Assembly (NCBI GenBank): GCA_903897715.1
Contig: CAIUCS010000034.1
Span: 1-58,562 of the forward strand
Reading direction: 5' to 3'
Length of the DNA stretch: 58,562 nt
From: an uncultured Synechococcales cyanobacterium
GTDB taxonomy: Bacteria; Cyanobacteriota; Cyanobacteriia; CAIUCS01
Made by a program: the position numbers and the translations under genes. A model generated the notes under the pieces. That model saw nothing but the letters and a program-made list of their open reading frames with translations, had not been told where the DNA came from and made no database searches. Below, piece by piece: positions 1 through 8,758 of this stretch. Position 1 is the stretch's first letter. Each line of letters begins with the position of its first letter.

Positions 1-186
1 CTTGAACTGCGATTCCGGCACGGTGAGGCGTTCACTGTCCATCACATAGGCGTTGCCCAACACCTGCCGATAGACGGCTCGAATGATGGTTTCGGCTTCT
101 TCTTGTGAGCGACCGGGCACCCACTCAACGGGAGGGGTTTCGTCAAATAAGCTCACCCCTAGGCGCGACGCTGGTCCAAATGGCAT
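1..186 (-). CDS. cpeC: Phycoerythrin-associated rod linker, N-terminal part (CpeC-like), runs off the window
   Basis: This is the first 62 codons of a phycobilisome rod linker; the rest lies beyond base 1. The start [14 protein letters not shown], followed by [15 protein letters not shown] and [16 protein letters not shown], is the opening of the PBS linker domain in PE-type linkers. These proteins sit in the cavity of PE hexamers and set rod order and energy flow. The ATG is at 186-184. CpeC, CpeD and CpeE share this opening, so the exact paralogue is inferred. In chromatically acclimating cyanobacteria it usually heads a cpeCDE-type operon that would continue to the left. Confidence 0.85.
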   Translation of the reverse strand, partial: MPFGPASRLGVSLFDETPPVEWVPGRSQEEAETIIRAVYRQVLGNAYVMDSERLTVPESQFK

Positions 187-583
187 TACTAAAGTATCTC
201 CTAGTTAACAACAGAATTTAAGAAACACGTTACGAGATATTAAGAGAATCTCAGATTGCTCAGGCACCTTGATTGAACAGATAGATTGAGTAGAAGATTC
301 AACAAATCTGCACTGACTTGCTCAAACGCCTACTGCCTGGATGCTTCAATCTCCACAAGCGGTTTAACCCTTACCCCAGAGTAACCCGAAGTTTTCCTCG
401 GAAAAACCATGGATCGCTAAAACAATGGTGTTTATACGCTTTGTTATGATTGATTCTCCTATAAGCTCGTACCACTGATTGTCAATTTTTATAAACTGTA
501 ATGAATTTGTTCAAATTGGACATCAGCAGCATAGGCTATTCTGCTCAATTGATGGGTCTCGGTCTTCATTCTGCCTTCGCGGG
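187..583. other. Intergenic region upstream of the PE linker
   Basis: About 400 bases with no convincing ORF. It lies between the end of the CpcS/CpeS-like lyase and the start of the linker gene, both on the minus strand. It is AT-rich in the middle and carries a plausible sigma-70 promoter for the linker, listed separately. I found no L-box (TTGCACA repeat) of the kind described for the Cgi system. Confidence 0.5.
458..485 (-). promoter_or_regulatory. Candidate promoter for the PE linker operon
   Basis: On the minus strand, TTGACA (485-480) is separated by 16 bases from TATAGG (463-458). This is a good -35 match and a fair -10. Transcription would start near 450, giving a leader of about 260 bases before the linker ATG at 186. 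It is judged by eye only. Confidence 0.35.
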
Positions 584-1135
584 CTATTCTGAGTCCTTTT
601 GCTCAACCCCAAACCCTACCAAGACAACCTCTTGCAGTGATTCGCCCTCTGCGGGGCGGCGATAATTAAGAATTTTGCGGATTCGGAGCGTCGGGTTGAT
701 TAGGGTGATGGAATCTACGGAGACAACCCGGCTATAGGTCGTGGTCATCAGCAGTTCGCGGCTTACGGGGTTGAACTGGAATTGGGAGACAATCGGTCGT
801 GCTTCTTCGTAGGCCCGATCGCGCAGATAGTCTCCCACAATCATTGGTCCATCCTGTTGACGTGGCACAAAGAGCAGATTCAGGGATTGGTTGACCCGAT
901 CGCCCTTGTCGGAAACTGTCACAAACTCCATATGATATCCCGGTAGCTGGTCTAAATCCGGCACTGCGGGGTATTGGTTGTCTGCCAGTACCTGGGCTTT
1001 GCCTTCTACCGTGACGGGCTGGATCGCAAATTCAGTGTGCGATCGCTCCACCTCTTGAAGAGTTAAGTAATGGTAGGTTCGTTCCGTCGTCCAGGTGCCA
1101 ACACAGGCGTCAAAAAACTCTTGAAATGGGGACAT
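584..1135 (-). CDS. CpcS/CpeS-family phycobiliprotein lyase
   Basis: A 183-residue protein of the CpcS/CpeS (lipocalin-like) bilin lyase clan, whose members attach bilins mainly to the Cys82-type site of beta subunits. The N-terminus FFDACVGTWTTERTYHYL matches the family's F-x-x-S/C-x-G-x-W-x-(S/T)-(Q/E)-R-T signature. VSVDSITLINPTLRIRKI lies near residues 140-160. The ATG at 1135 is preferred over an upstream codon at 1180 because it places the signature close to the N-terminus. It is last in a tight minus-strand cluster with a HEAT and an ankyrin gene. Which S/U/V subtype it is cannot be decided by eye; the lack of a typical RTRQTI tail separates it from the pseudogene at 10.7 kb. Confidence 0.8.
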   Translation of the reverse strand: MSPFQEFFDACVGTWTTERTYHYLTLQEVERSHTEFAIQPVTVEGKAQVLADNQYPAVPDLDQLPGYHMEFVTVSDKGDRVNQSLNLLFVPRQQDGPMIVGDYLRDRAYEEARPIVSQFQFNPVSRELLMTTTYSRVVSVDSITLINPTLRIRKILNYRRPAEGESLQEVVLVGFGVEQKDSE

Positions 1136-1188
1136 ATCTGATTCAGTAAGCGTAGTGAACAAATGGAGAAAACCGCCCAAGGGAATAC

Positions 1189-1863
1189 TTATGGCTTGGG
1201 TAGACTGGCTTCCAAGGCAGCAGCCACGACATAGTGGTTTTCATCCTGCTGCAATTTTGTCAGGATGGCAGCAGCATCTGGGTCAGAGGCACAGGTCAGG
1301 GCGGTAGCAGTACGCCAGCGATCGCGCCAAAAGTCGGCTATGGCTAGCTCGCCCAGTAAAGCCATAGCCTCTGACTGCAAATCACCTTTGAGTACCCGCC
1401 CCAATGCCAGGATAGCCGTTTCTCTCACCGTCTGAGTCTCATCTTGTAAAGCTTCCCGAATGACAGCCAGCAACACGTCATCCTGATTAGACTCCATCAA
1501 GATCGACAAAATTGTCTGTCGGGTAAGCCAGTGCTGATTGCGGATGAATAAGCTCTGGAGCAGTGGCACCGAGCGATCACCAAATTCAAACAGAGAATTA
1601 GCAATTTCTGCCATCACATTCTGATCTTGTTCTTGCTCTAACAAGACTTTCAGTATCTGGAACGAAGCCTCGGTGCGGTGATTACCCAAGCCCATAGCCA
1701 CAAACCGACGACAAATAAAGTCTGGATCCGTTGCCAGTCGTTGCAATATTGGGATCGCAATATCAGATGGGCAGGTTGCCAGTTCATCGATCGCCCGCTT
1801 GCGCTGGTCGATTGCACTTGAACGGAGCCAGGATTCTAGTTGAGCTAAACGATTGGCATTCAT
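1189..1863 (-). CDS. HEAT-repeat protein of the phycobilisome lyase E/F-like clan
   Basis: A protein of about 224 residues built of HEAT (PBS-lyase-type) helical repeats. Repeating units such as IPILQRLATDPDFICRRFVA and VRETAILALGRVL run through its length, and it ends with the repeat DENHYVVAAALEA. It is visibly similar in layout to the HEAT protein at 9517-10176 (DPDFICRRFVAMGLG against DPEFLVRTFVARELG; DENHYVVAAALEA against DEDHRVVGAAMED). The family includes CpcE/F and NblB, so a role in phycobiliprotein maturation or turnover is likely, but the substrate is unknown. ATG 1863 overlaps by a frame-shifted edge the stop of the ankyrin gene (1865), which suggests translational coupling. Confidence 0.75.
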   Translation of the reverse strand: MNANRLAQLESWLRSSAIDQRKRAIDELATCPSDIAIPILQRLATDPDFICRRFVAMGLGNHRTEASFQILKVLLEQEQDQNVMAEIANSLFEFGDRSVPLLQSLFIRNQHWLTRQTILSILMESNQDDVLLAVIREALQDETQTVRETAILALGRVLKGDLQSEAMALLGELAIADFWRDRWRTATALTCASDPDAAAILTKLQQDENHYVVAAALEASLPKP

Positions 1864-1864
1864 A

Positions 1865-2569
1865 CTATTCAATTGCTCCTGCTCGGATTAGCAACTTAGA
1901 GGCTTGAGCCGAACGAAAAGATTTGCGCGCTTCACTCAATGCCGTGGCTCCCCAACGGTTAATAGGGCGAAAATCCGCACCATGCTCTAATAACAACGCA
2001 ATCATTTCCACCGTGCCTTGTGCTGCTGCCATCATCAGAGGAGTCCACCCACCCAAGTTTGCCGTATTTATGTCAGACCCCAAGTCGATCAATGCTTTCA
2101 CCGTGTAAGCATGCCCCCGTTCTGTAGCAAGGTAGAGGGCGGTGTTGCCAATTTTGTTCGTTGCATGGATTTCCGCACCCAGACTCACTAAACGCTGCAC
2201 AAGGTCGGTTTGGCCATGTCGCGCCATTGCCATGAGCACGGTTTCTGCATAGGAATTGCGATCGCCAATGTCAGCCCCATGATCCAACAAGACCGAAACG
2301 ATCTCACGGCGATCGCCCTCCGCTGCAAACATCAGGGCCGTATACCCAGCCGCATTTTTAGCATTCACCTCAGCACCCTGTGCCAACAGTTGCTGCACAA
2401 TATCCAAATAGCCTTCGGCGGCGGCCCACATCAGAGCCGTATTGCTGGCACCCACTGCTGTCACACCACCGGTGGTATTGGCATCAGCCCCTTGCTCCAG
2501 CAAGGTTTTGACAGTGTTTGCATCGCCTCGAATAATCACCCGGATCAGGTCTTGATTGAGTGCAGTCAT
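1865..2569 (-). CDS. Ankyrin-repeat protein
   Basis: A 234-residue protein that is almost all ankyrin repeats, about six or seven units. Each has the (A/T)ALMWAAAEGYLDIVQ...LL..GA.VN pattern with consensus TPLMMAAAQG and GADFRPINRWG. Ankyrin proteins are protein-binding scaffolds. There is no signal peptide or membrane segment. It sits between the HEAT protein and an unknown gene with gaps of a few bases, so it is probably co-transcribed with the lyase downstream. A chaperone or assembly role in PE biogenesis is a guess from context only. Confidence 0.85.
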   Translation of the reverse strand: MTALNQDLIRVIIRGDANTVKTLLEQGADANTTGGVTAVGASNTALMWAAAEGYLDIVQQLLAQGAEVNAKNAAGYTALMFAAEGDRREIVSVLLDHGADIGDRNSYAETVLMAMARHGQTDLVQRLVSLGAEIHATNKIGNTALYLATERGHAYTVKALIDLGSDINTANLGGWTPLMMAAAQGTVEMIALLLEHGADFRPINRWGATALSEARKSFRSAQASKLLIRAGAIE

Positions 2570-2572
2570 AGT

Positions 2573-3055
2573 TCAGGCTTCCTTCCATTCAACCTTGAAG
2601 ACGCTGTCTGGCGATCGCTGAGCAACGGTGGACTCCCAGGCAATTGATTGCAAAAAAGCTGCCCCAGAGGAAGTCTCAACCACATCCACGCCCCAATCTC
2701 CCGGTTGTAGTGCATCAGGAGAGTCACTGGTGGGAGGCGTGGTTTTGATGCCCCCCAGGATCAATATTTTTGGAAACACAGTGGGGCTAATCTGTTGAGT
2801 ACGACGTTGATCGGCGAGGGCTTTGGCACAGCTTTCCCCAACCTGAGAGGGTGTAACTCCATCCACAGGAAACCGAATTTCGACTATCCAATGGGGATGA
2901 TCGACCAATCGGCACTGCAAGCCCTCCTGCTCACCCAACCCAACTTGAAACACCGATGCAAACTCCTCTCGGCTCAAGGCTGGAACCAGATCCGGTGAGA
3001 CATCAAAGTTGTGCGAGAGCAACATACGTCCCTGGGGTACAGTATGGACAGTCAT
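2573..3055 (-). CDS. Unknown protein heading the lyase-HEAT-ankyrin cluster
   Basis: A 160-residue protein that I do not recognise. It starts MTVHTVPQGRMLLSHNFDVS, has no membrane segment or signal peptide, and is mildly acidic, with a centre rich in P, T and D (TTPPTSDSPDALQPGDWGVDVVE). Its stop at 2573 is 3 bases from the ankyrin ATG, so the four minus-strand genes 3055-584 look like one transcript. Codon use resembles its neighbours. The context suggests a link to phycobiliprotein maturation, but no motif supports a specific function. Confidence 0.6.
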   Translation of the reverse strand: MTVHTVPQGRMLLSHNFDVSPDLVPALSREEFASVFQVGLGEQEGLQCRLVDHPHWIVEIRFPVDGVTPSQVGESCAKALADQRRTQQISPTVFPKILILGGIKTTPPTSDSPDALQPGDWGVDVVETSSGAAFLQSIAWESTVAQRSPDSVFKVEWKEA

Positions 3056-3120
3056 TAATTTTGGTAATAAAAGGTTGCTTGGATTACTTTAGACTACCAT
3101 AAATCCTTGTTCTGTGAATA

Positions 3121-3495
3121 CTAGGTTAGGTGGAGCCGTAAAAAACTTGGTGGCACGACTGCAAGATTAAGCCCCTGAATTTGCTCAATTGCCGTGACTA
3201 CATTGCTAACCTGAATCACGACGCCAATCCGGTGGGGCGGAGTGGGCGGTGGTCAATCAACCCCTTTGACTTTGGTGAGGGCGATCCCACGAGGTTCGTG
3301 ATCGGTGCTTAAGGCTGCAAAGGTTAGTTTCCCGTGGGGTGGAATCTTAAAAACAGTGTAGAGATAGGAATTCGCTGAGGCTTCGCCGACATAATCTAGC
3401 TTGAAGCCCAGAATCTGCTGGTAAATGGTTAGGCTCTGCTTTAAATCAGCAATAACCAGGCAGGGACGTTTGAGATGGAGACCTCGCTTGGTCAC
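3121..3495 (-). pseudogene. Broken VOC/glyoxalase-family protein
   Basis: The N-terminal 80 residues (KRPCLVIADLKQSLTIYQQ, LGFKLDYVGEAS) match the first beta-alpha-beta unit of VOC-superfamily (glyoxalase/bleomycin-resistance) proteins. A TGA at 3255-3253 interrupts the frame. The same frame then continues with VOC-like sequence PPTPPHRIGVVIQVSNVVTA up to a TAG at 3123-3121. The terminal metal-ligand strand (the usual DPDGH region) is missing. A nonsense change plus 3'-end loss makes a functional product unlikely. Confidence 0.7.
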
Positions 3496-3698
3496 TGGAC
3501 CAGCCTTGGATAATGGCTCTGGGAATGGGTTATCAGCATGATAAGGTGGCAGGGTAAACTCAACGGATATACAGTGATCTCAAATTTGTTTAACTTTTTT
3601 TAAAAAAGTAGGCTTTACGATTGATTGCCCACCCAAGAATTGTATGGTTGAAAACAGTTGCAAACTATGGATTGTATAAATAGGGGTGGGCAATTAGT

Positions 3699-4862
3699 AT
3701 GGGACGAGTAGGAGTCTTGCTGCTAAACCTGGGGGGACCAGACAAATTAGAAGATGTTCGCCCTTTTTTATATAACTTATTTGCTGATCCAGAAATTATT
3801 CGGTTGCCCTCTCCTTTGTTACAAGCCCCGTTAGCCTGGCTGATTTCCACGTTGCGGGCTAAAAAGTCCCAGGAGAATTATCAGAAAATTGGGGGTGGGT
3901 CGCCGCTGCGGCGAATTACGGAAGCCCAAGCTCAGGCGCTACAACAGCAGTTGCAACAGGAAGGACAGGAGGTTAAGGTTTACGTAGCCATGCGCTACTG
4001 GCATCCGTTCACAGAAGCTGCGATCGGCCATATCAAACGAGATAAAATTGCCCAGTTGGTAATTTTGCCTCTGTATCCCCAGTTTTCAATCAGCACCAGT
4101 GGTTCCAGTTTCCGATTGCTAGAAAGGCTCTGGAATGCGGATCCGGAGTTGCAAAAAATTCAATACACGGTAGTTCCCTCCTGGTACAAGCATGGGGGCT
4201 ACCTGCAAGCCATGGCCGATCTGATCGAACGCACGATCGCCCAAGTTTCTCATCCCAGTCAGGCTCATATCTTTTTCAGTGCTCATGGAGTGCCCGTCAG
4301 CTACGTTGAAGAAGCGGGCGACCCCTACCAGCAAGAGATTGAAGACTGCGCCGCCTTGATCATGAAACGGCTGAATCGTCCCCATGCCTATACGCTGGCG
4401 TATCAAAGTCGAGTGGGACCCGTAGAATGGTTGCAACCTTATACAGATGAGGCGATGGAACGCCTTGCCCACAACGGAGTCAAAGAATTGGTAGTAGTGC
4501 CAATTAGTTTTGTCTCAGAACACATCGAAACACTCGAAGAAATCGATATGGAGTATCGGGAGCTGGCAGAAGCCGCAGGGATTGAAACCTTTGCGCGAGT
4601 ACCCGCTCCCGATGCTGATCCAGCCTTCATTCAAGCGTTGGCAGATCTCGTGCTCAAGGCGCTTAACGAACCGCCGATTTCCTTCTCTGACACGATGCAC
4701 CCACAACCAAACTTGAAACATTATCCCCAAAGTCCCTGGGCCTGGGGTCTAACCCCTTCTGCCGAAGTCTGGAATGGTCGTCTAGCCATGCTAGGGCTAG
4801 TGTCCGTACTGCTTGAACTGTGGTTGGGGCAGGGACCTTTACATGCTGTTGGGTTGCTATGA
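3699..4862 (+). CDS. hemH: Ferrochelatase with C-terminal chlorophyll-binding (CAB/HLIP) segment
   Basis: A 387-residue HemH, which inserts Fe2+ into protoporphyrin IX to make protoheme. It has [12 protein letters not shown] at the N-terminus, [15 protein letters not shown], the [18 protein letters not shown] motif with the catalytic His, and [13 protein letters not shown] near residue 275. The C-terminus carries [12 protein letters not shown] followed by a hydrophobic stretch. This is the CAB/HLIP motif typical of cyanobacterial and plastid type II ferrochelatases, anchored in thylakoids. The ATG at 3699 begins directly with the family's N-terminal strand. It lies 145 bases upstream of heme oxygenase on the same strand, so heme supply and bilin synthesis are physically linked here. 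Confidence 0.96.
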   Translation: MGRVGVLLLNLGGPDKLEDVRPFLYNLFADPEIIRLPSPLLQAPLAWLISTLRAKKSQENYQKIGGGSPLRRITEAQAQALQQQLQQEGQEVKVYVAMRYWHPFTEAAIGHIKRDKIAQLVILPLYPQFSISTSGSSFRLLERLWNADPELQKIQYTVVPSWYKHGGYLQAMADLIERTIAQVSHPSQAHIFFSAHGVPVSYVEEAGDPYQQEIEDCAALIMKRLNRPHAYTLAYQSRVGPVEWLQPYTDEAMERLAHNGVKELVVVPISFVSEHIETLEEIDMEYRELAEAAGIETFARVPAPDADPAFIQALADLVLKALNEPPISFSDTMHPQPNLKHYPQSPWAWGLTPSAEVWNGRLAMLGLVSVLLELWLGQGPLHAVGLL

Positions 4863-5007
4863 TTCCATCGAATAAATATTGGCATAGTGGCAATTTACTT
4901 CTTGGGTGCTTCTCGCAAGGAATTTTAATAAAGACTCTCATCCGATTCAAATTACGATGAGTAGGTTAGATGGTTTGCAGATTTTTATTTGACTAAGGTA
5001 ATGCACC

Positions 5008-5724
5008 ATGAGCAGTAATTTAGCAGTCAAGCTGCGTGAGGGAACCAAGAAAGCTCACACGATGGCAGAGAATGTCGGGTTTGTAAAATGTTTCTTAAAA
5101 GGCGTTGTGGAGAAAACGTCTTACCGAAAGTTAGTTGCCAATCTCTACTTCGTCTATGCGGCAATGGAAGCAGAGATGGAGTGTCACCGCAATCATCCGA
5201 TTGTGTCCAAGATTTACTTTCCTGAACTGAACCGCAAGACTAGCTTAGAGCAGGATCTTTACTATTACTACGGTGGCAACTGGCAAGATGAAATTGCTCC
5301 TTCGATCGCAGCGCAAGCTTATGTAGAACGCATTCATGAAATCGCTGCTACGGCACCTGAGTTATTGATTGCTCACTCCTACACCCGTTACTTAGGTGAC
5401 CTGTCGGGGGGGCAAATTTTGAAGGGAATTGCCCAACGAGGAATGAATTTGGCCAACGGTGCAGGAACAGCGTTTTATGAATTCGATGCCATCTCTGATG
5501 AAAAGGCATTCAAAAATGCTTACCGTCAAGCGATGAACGATCTGCCACTTGACGATGCGACTGCAGCTCAGATCGTGGATGAAGCCAATGCTGCTTTTGG
5601 CATGAATATGGCGATGTTTAATGAGTTGGAAGGTAACTTGATTAAGGCGATCGGAACCATGCTTTTCAACACCCTGACCCAGCGACGTGCCCAGGGCAGC
5701 ACAGAACTGACGACAGCAGAATAA
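5008..5724 (+). CDS. ho1: Heme oxygenase (biliverdin-forming)
   Basis: A 238-residue ferredoxin-dependent heme oxygenase that opens heme to biliverdin IXalpha, CO and Fe2+, the entry point to all bilins. It shows LREGTKKAHTMAENVGFVK near the N-terminus with the proximal His, and RYLGDLSGGQILKGIAQR around residues 130-147, the distal-helix signature. Length and both motifs match the cyanobacterial HO family. Its stop is 13 bases before pcyA. Cyanobacteria often have a second, micro-oxic HO; the pairing with pcyA and pigment genes favours the housekeeping HO1 type, but that is inference. Confidence 0.94.
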   Translation: MSSNLAVKLREGTKKAHTMAENVGFVKCFLKGVVEKTSYRKLVANLYFVYAAMEAEMECHRNHPIVSKIYFPELNRKTSLEQDLYYYYGGNWQDEIAPSIAAQAYVERIHEIAATAPELLIAHSYTRYLGDLSGGQILKGIAQRGMNLANGAGTAFYEFDAISDEKAFKNAYRQAMNDLPLDDATAAQIVDEANAAFGMNMAMFNELEGNLIKAIGTMLFNTLTQRRAQGSTELTTAE

Positions 5725-5737
5725 ACCCGCCTATCCA

Positions 5738-6475
5738 ATGTTTATGCAAACATCATTGCGAACTCGTCAAAATCCTCTGATTCGCCAGTTGGCAGACTGC
5801 ATTGAAGAAGTTTGGCACAATCACCTGGAACTTTCACCTTTCTCCGTTCCAGAGGGTTTGGGCTATGTTGAAGGTGCTCTGGAAGGAGAAAAGCTGGTGA
5901 TCGAAAATCACTGTTACCAGACGCCGCAATTTCGTAAACTGCATCTGGAACTGGCTCAGGTTGGAACTGGTTTAGATATTTTGCACTGTGTCATGTTCCC
6001 CAACCCTGAATATGCTCTTCCCATCTTTGGAGCCGATCTGGTGGGTGGGCGGGGTGGAGCCATTAGCGCCGCGGTTGCGGATTTGTCTCCGGTCAATGCC
6101 GATCGATCGCTGCCAGAACATTATCATCAAGCTCTTTTGGCACTACCTGATCTGCAATTTTCCCAGCCCCGCGCCTTACCCGAATGGGCAGATATCTTTT
6201 CCGAATTTTGCATATTTGTCCGTCCCATCGGATCTCAGGAAGAAGAAGCATTTCTTCTACGCGTGCGGGAGTTTGTGAGTATCCATTGTCAAATGGCTTG
6301 CATAGAAGCACCCCTGACATCTGATCTAGCGGTTGCTCAAGTGATCGCAGGGCAGCAATACTATTGCACCAAGCAACAGCAAAATGATAAGACCCGCCGG
6401 GTTCTGGAAAAGTCCTTTGGCACCGAGTGGGCTGACCGCTACATGACGACCATGTTGTTTGATGCGGTCACCTGA
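5738..6475 (+). CDS. pcyA: Phycocyanobilin:ferredoxin oxidoreductase
   Basis: A 245-residue ferredoxin-dependent bilin reductase that carries out the four-electron reduction of biliverdin to phycocyanobilin. The catalytic residues known for Synechocystis PcyA (Glu76, His88, Asp105) are present here as Glu71 in KLHLELAQVG, His83 in DILHCVMFP and Asp100 in FGADLVGG. KTRRVLEKSFGTEWADRYM near the C-terminus is also characteristic. It lies 13 bases after heme oxygenase and overlaps the ORF of the following HEAT gene, so they probably share one transcript. Its product is the chromophore for the cpcBA subunits 9 kb downstream. Confidence 0.96.
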   Translation: MFMQTSLRTRQNPLIRQLADCIEEVWHNHLELSPFSVPEGLGYVEGALEGEKLVIENHCYQTPQFRKLHLELAQVGTGLDILHCVMFPNPEYALPIFGADLVGGRGGAISAAVADLSPVNADRSLPEHYHQALLALPDLQFSQPRALPEWADIFSEFCIFVRPIGSQEEEAFLLRVREFVSIHCQMACIEAPLTSDLAVAQVIAGQQYYCTKQQQNDKTRRVLEKSFGTEWADRYMTTMLFDAVT

Positions 6476-6506
6476 CCTTTCTACGAACAATGGCCAAATG
6501 GACAGT

Positions 6507-7199
6507 ATGAGTCAACCCAGCCTGGAACACATTGGGACCCTGTTACAAAGCCCAGATGTCAAAGACCGGGTTTTAGGGATGATTGAACTGCAAAAAGAAA
6601 CAATGCCCATTGAGACAGCACTGCCCTTGATCAAGCGAGCGTTGGCAGATAAGAATGTTCAGGTGCGGGGCATGGCAGCGTTTTCATTAGGAATTAAGCC
6701 ATCGCCTGTAAATCTGGACATGCTGGTGCAGATTCTGGACACTTACTCGGATCACACTATGCGGGCGATCGCCGCCGGGGCATTGGGCTATTTAAAAGAC
6801 AAGCAGGCACTCCCATCCCTCCGCCATGGGTTCTACGAAGACATCCACTGGTTAGTACAATTTAGTGACGCCGTGGGGTTGGGAAATTTATGGGATCATC
6901 GAGCAAAAGCCGTATTACTGGAAGCCCTTGATAGTACCAATGCCCTGTTACAGGAAGCCGGTATCATGGCATTGGGGGAAATTGGAGCCATAGACGTGCT
7001 GGATTGCCTTTTGCCCTTTGCCCAGCCCAAAGACTGGATAATCCGGAAGCATTTAGCCGAAGGGTTGGGGAATCTTGGCGAGGTTCGCAGTCAAACCGCA
7101 CTCAAAACTCTAGGCAGCGATAGCAATCCCCATGTTGCCGAAGCTCTTCAGCAATCGCTGCAACATTTAGAGAACTCCATAGAAGAGACAATCCCATAG
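6507..7199 (+). CDS. NblB-like HEAT-repeat protein
   Basis: A protein of about 230 residues made of HEAT repeats, with the block HGFYEDIHWLVQFSDAVGLG and then LLQEAGIMALGEIGAIDVL. The x-W-L-V-Q-F-S element is what I recall for NblB, the HEAT protein needed with NblA for phycobilisome breakdown. It is related to CpcE but is not a lyase. The frame opens at 6459 inside pcyA; ATGs at 6498 and 6507 are more likely starts. It follows pcyA directly. The alternative is an E/F-clan lyase of unknown specificity. Confidence 0.6.
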   Translation: MSQPSLEHIGTLLQSPDVKDRVLGMIELQKETMPIETALPLIKRALADKNVQVRGMAAFSLGIKPSPVNLDMLVQILDTYSDHTMRAIAAGALGYLKDKQALPSLRHGFYEDIHWLVQFSDAVGLGNLWDHRAKAVLLEALDSTNALLQEAGIMALGEIGAIDVLDCLLPFAQPKDWIIRKHLAEGLGNLGEVRSQTALKTLGSDSNPHVAEALQQSLQHLENSIEETIP

Positions 7200-7272
7200 T
7201 CAAATTGGTCTACCGATAATTTTCGAGCAACCACTTCGACGCTCCTTCTCAAACAAACTGAATTCCATAGCG

Positions 7273-8220
7273 TCAAACAAGGAACTGGGGGTGAATGAGA
7301 TCGTATCCTGCTGCTTTAAGCTTCTGGTTACTGACCCGTAAGCTCTTGCGCTGAAAGCTCAATTTAGAAGAGTCCCAATGCACTGGTGGTAGACCGTAGC
7401 GAAAACAGACCCGTTTGACCTGTTCTTTGATGGTGAGTTGGCTGTCATCAACCAGATTGTAAACGCCTTCAAGCTCGTTTAATCGCAGAAATTCGATGGC
7501 TCCGATGATGTCATCCCGGTGAATCCAATTGATAAAGCGATCCCCCTTCCCTGGAATGGTCGTACCAGCCAAACCGCCAAACATATCTACCAGCTCTCTG
7601 TCGGGACCATAGATTCCCCCCAACCTCAACACACAGACTCTTTGACGATCGTTCGCTGCCTGCAAGATTGTTTGTTCAGCCTCATAAAGCACTTGGCTTC
7701 TGTGATCCACAGGGTCAATGTGGGCAGTCTCATCGACCCATTCACCCTGGCGATCGCCATAGACAGAGCAGCTACTCAAATAGATGACTTGCGTCACACT
7801 AGGAGTCTGACTCAAGGCTTTGACCAAATGCTTCGTAGTGGTGATATAAGTGGTTTCATAAGTCGCTGTATCTGCTTGTCGGAAACCCGTGGGAGCAACG
7901 CTGACGACCAAAGTATCTTGACCTTGCAGCAGGGAATGCACAGCCGTGAAGTCATCCCCTTTCATTAAGACGGCTTTAGAGACAGTTTTTGCAAGTGAAG
8001 CCACTCGTTCTCTGCTTGTGGTTGTACCCGTAACAAAGTGTCCTCGCTCTTGCCAATAATCGGCTAAGGCGCTGCCCACATAGCCACAACCAAGAATCGC
8101 AATATTCTCAAAGATTGAGCGCTTCTGAGCCTGCTGACGGATCAACTGACTGAGGAGATCCATGTTTAGCGTAGGAGCAACCTCGTCAAAAGGATTGTTT
8201 CTGTCAATGGAGTTGTTCAT
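7273..8220 (-). CDS. NAD-dependent epimerase/dehydratase (SDR family)
   Basis: A 315-residue extended short-chain dehydrogenase-like protein. The nucleotide-binding motif IAILGCGYVGSALADYW is near residue 42 and SSCSVYGDRQGEWVDE near residue 150. The Y-x-x-x-K pair is not obvious (LYEAEQTI lies in its place), so it may be an atypical member of the kind often annotated as a sugar epimerase. An alternative ATG at 8163 starts just before the Rossmann fold. It is convergent with the NblB-like gene and has no clear pigment role. Substrate unknown. Confidence 0.75.
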   Translation of the reverse strand: MNNSIDRNNPFDEVAPTLNMDLLSQLIRQQAQKRSIFENIAILGCGYVGSALADYWQERGHFVTGTTTSRERVASLAKTVSKAVLMKGDDFTAVHSLLQGQDTLVVSVAPTGFRQADTATYETTYITTTKHLVKALSQTPSVTQVIYLSSCSVYGDRQGEWVDETAHIDPVDHRSQVLYEAEQTILQAANDRQRVCVLRLGGIYGPDRELVDMFGGLAGTTIPGKGDRFINWIHRDDIIGAIEFLRLNELEGVYNLVDDSQLTIKEQVKRVCFRYGLPPVHWDSSKLSFQRKSLRVSNQKLKAAGYDLIHPQFLV

Positions 8221-8758
8221 TGTGCCTTTTCAGTGTTTGTTGAACTTGGGTACAGGCAGAAGATGAGCCTTTAGCTCCCATGAGCAATCGACTCAGTAAA
8301 TGACGATGGCAGCTTGGCAAAAGCAATTGAGCTTGCCCTTGACATCCCTCGATTGATGCCAGCCGACTTGCGTCAACCTGTCCTGTTACAAATCTTAACA
8401 TTAATTTTCTTAACAATCCATTGACAATCTATCCGCTTTATTTTTTCAGCGATAAGTGTAAAAATCCTTGAAGCCCAGCCCTGGCAAGCCTTTTATAAAT
8501 TTCATGGAAAAAACCTTGAAAAGCGATTATTTTCAGGGTTTTCAGGGCTTTTGATTCCTATTTCCCAGCCGTCCTAATTATGAAGCAAAGGACGGATAAC
8601 CGTCATCGCGACTCGCGGGAGTGCCGAGCGGCTTTTGTATGGCGTTTGTATAGCTGGTAGAGGATGTAAAGATCAGAGGCAGATTCAGATTGAATTGCTC
8701 CCAGATCAATTTTTTTTGTGGAGCTTTCTGAGCAGCGATCGCTGCTCACAACCTGCGC
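8221..8758. other. Intergenic region, no gene recognised
   Basis: About 540 bases between the divergent SDR gene and the end of the AplA-like gene. It contains short near-repeats around TTTTCAGGGTTTTCAGGGCTTTT (8530-8555 area) and a GC-rich stretch near 8590-8650, but no ORF with family features and no tRNA. It probably holds the SDR promoter. Confidence 0.4.

Noticed and set aside
2210-2647. A 145-residue plus-strand ORF
   Set aside because: It lies antisense to the ankyrin gene and mirrors its repeats; the minus strand has clear family motifs.
8595-8665. Possible tRNA-like GC-rich stretch near 8600-8650
   Set aside because: It contains GCGGGAGTGCCGAGCGGC, but no acceptor, D and T arms could be folded together.
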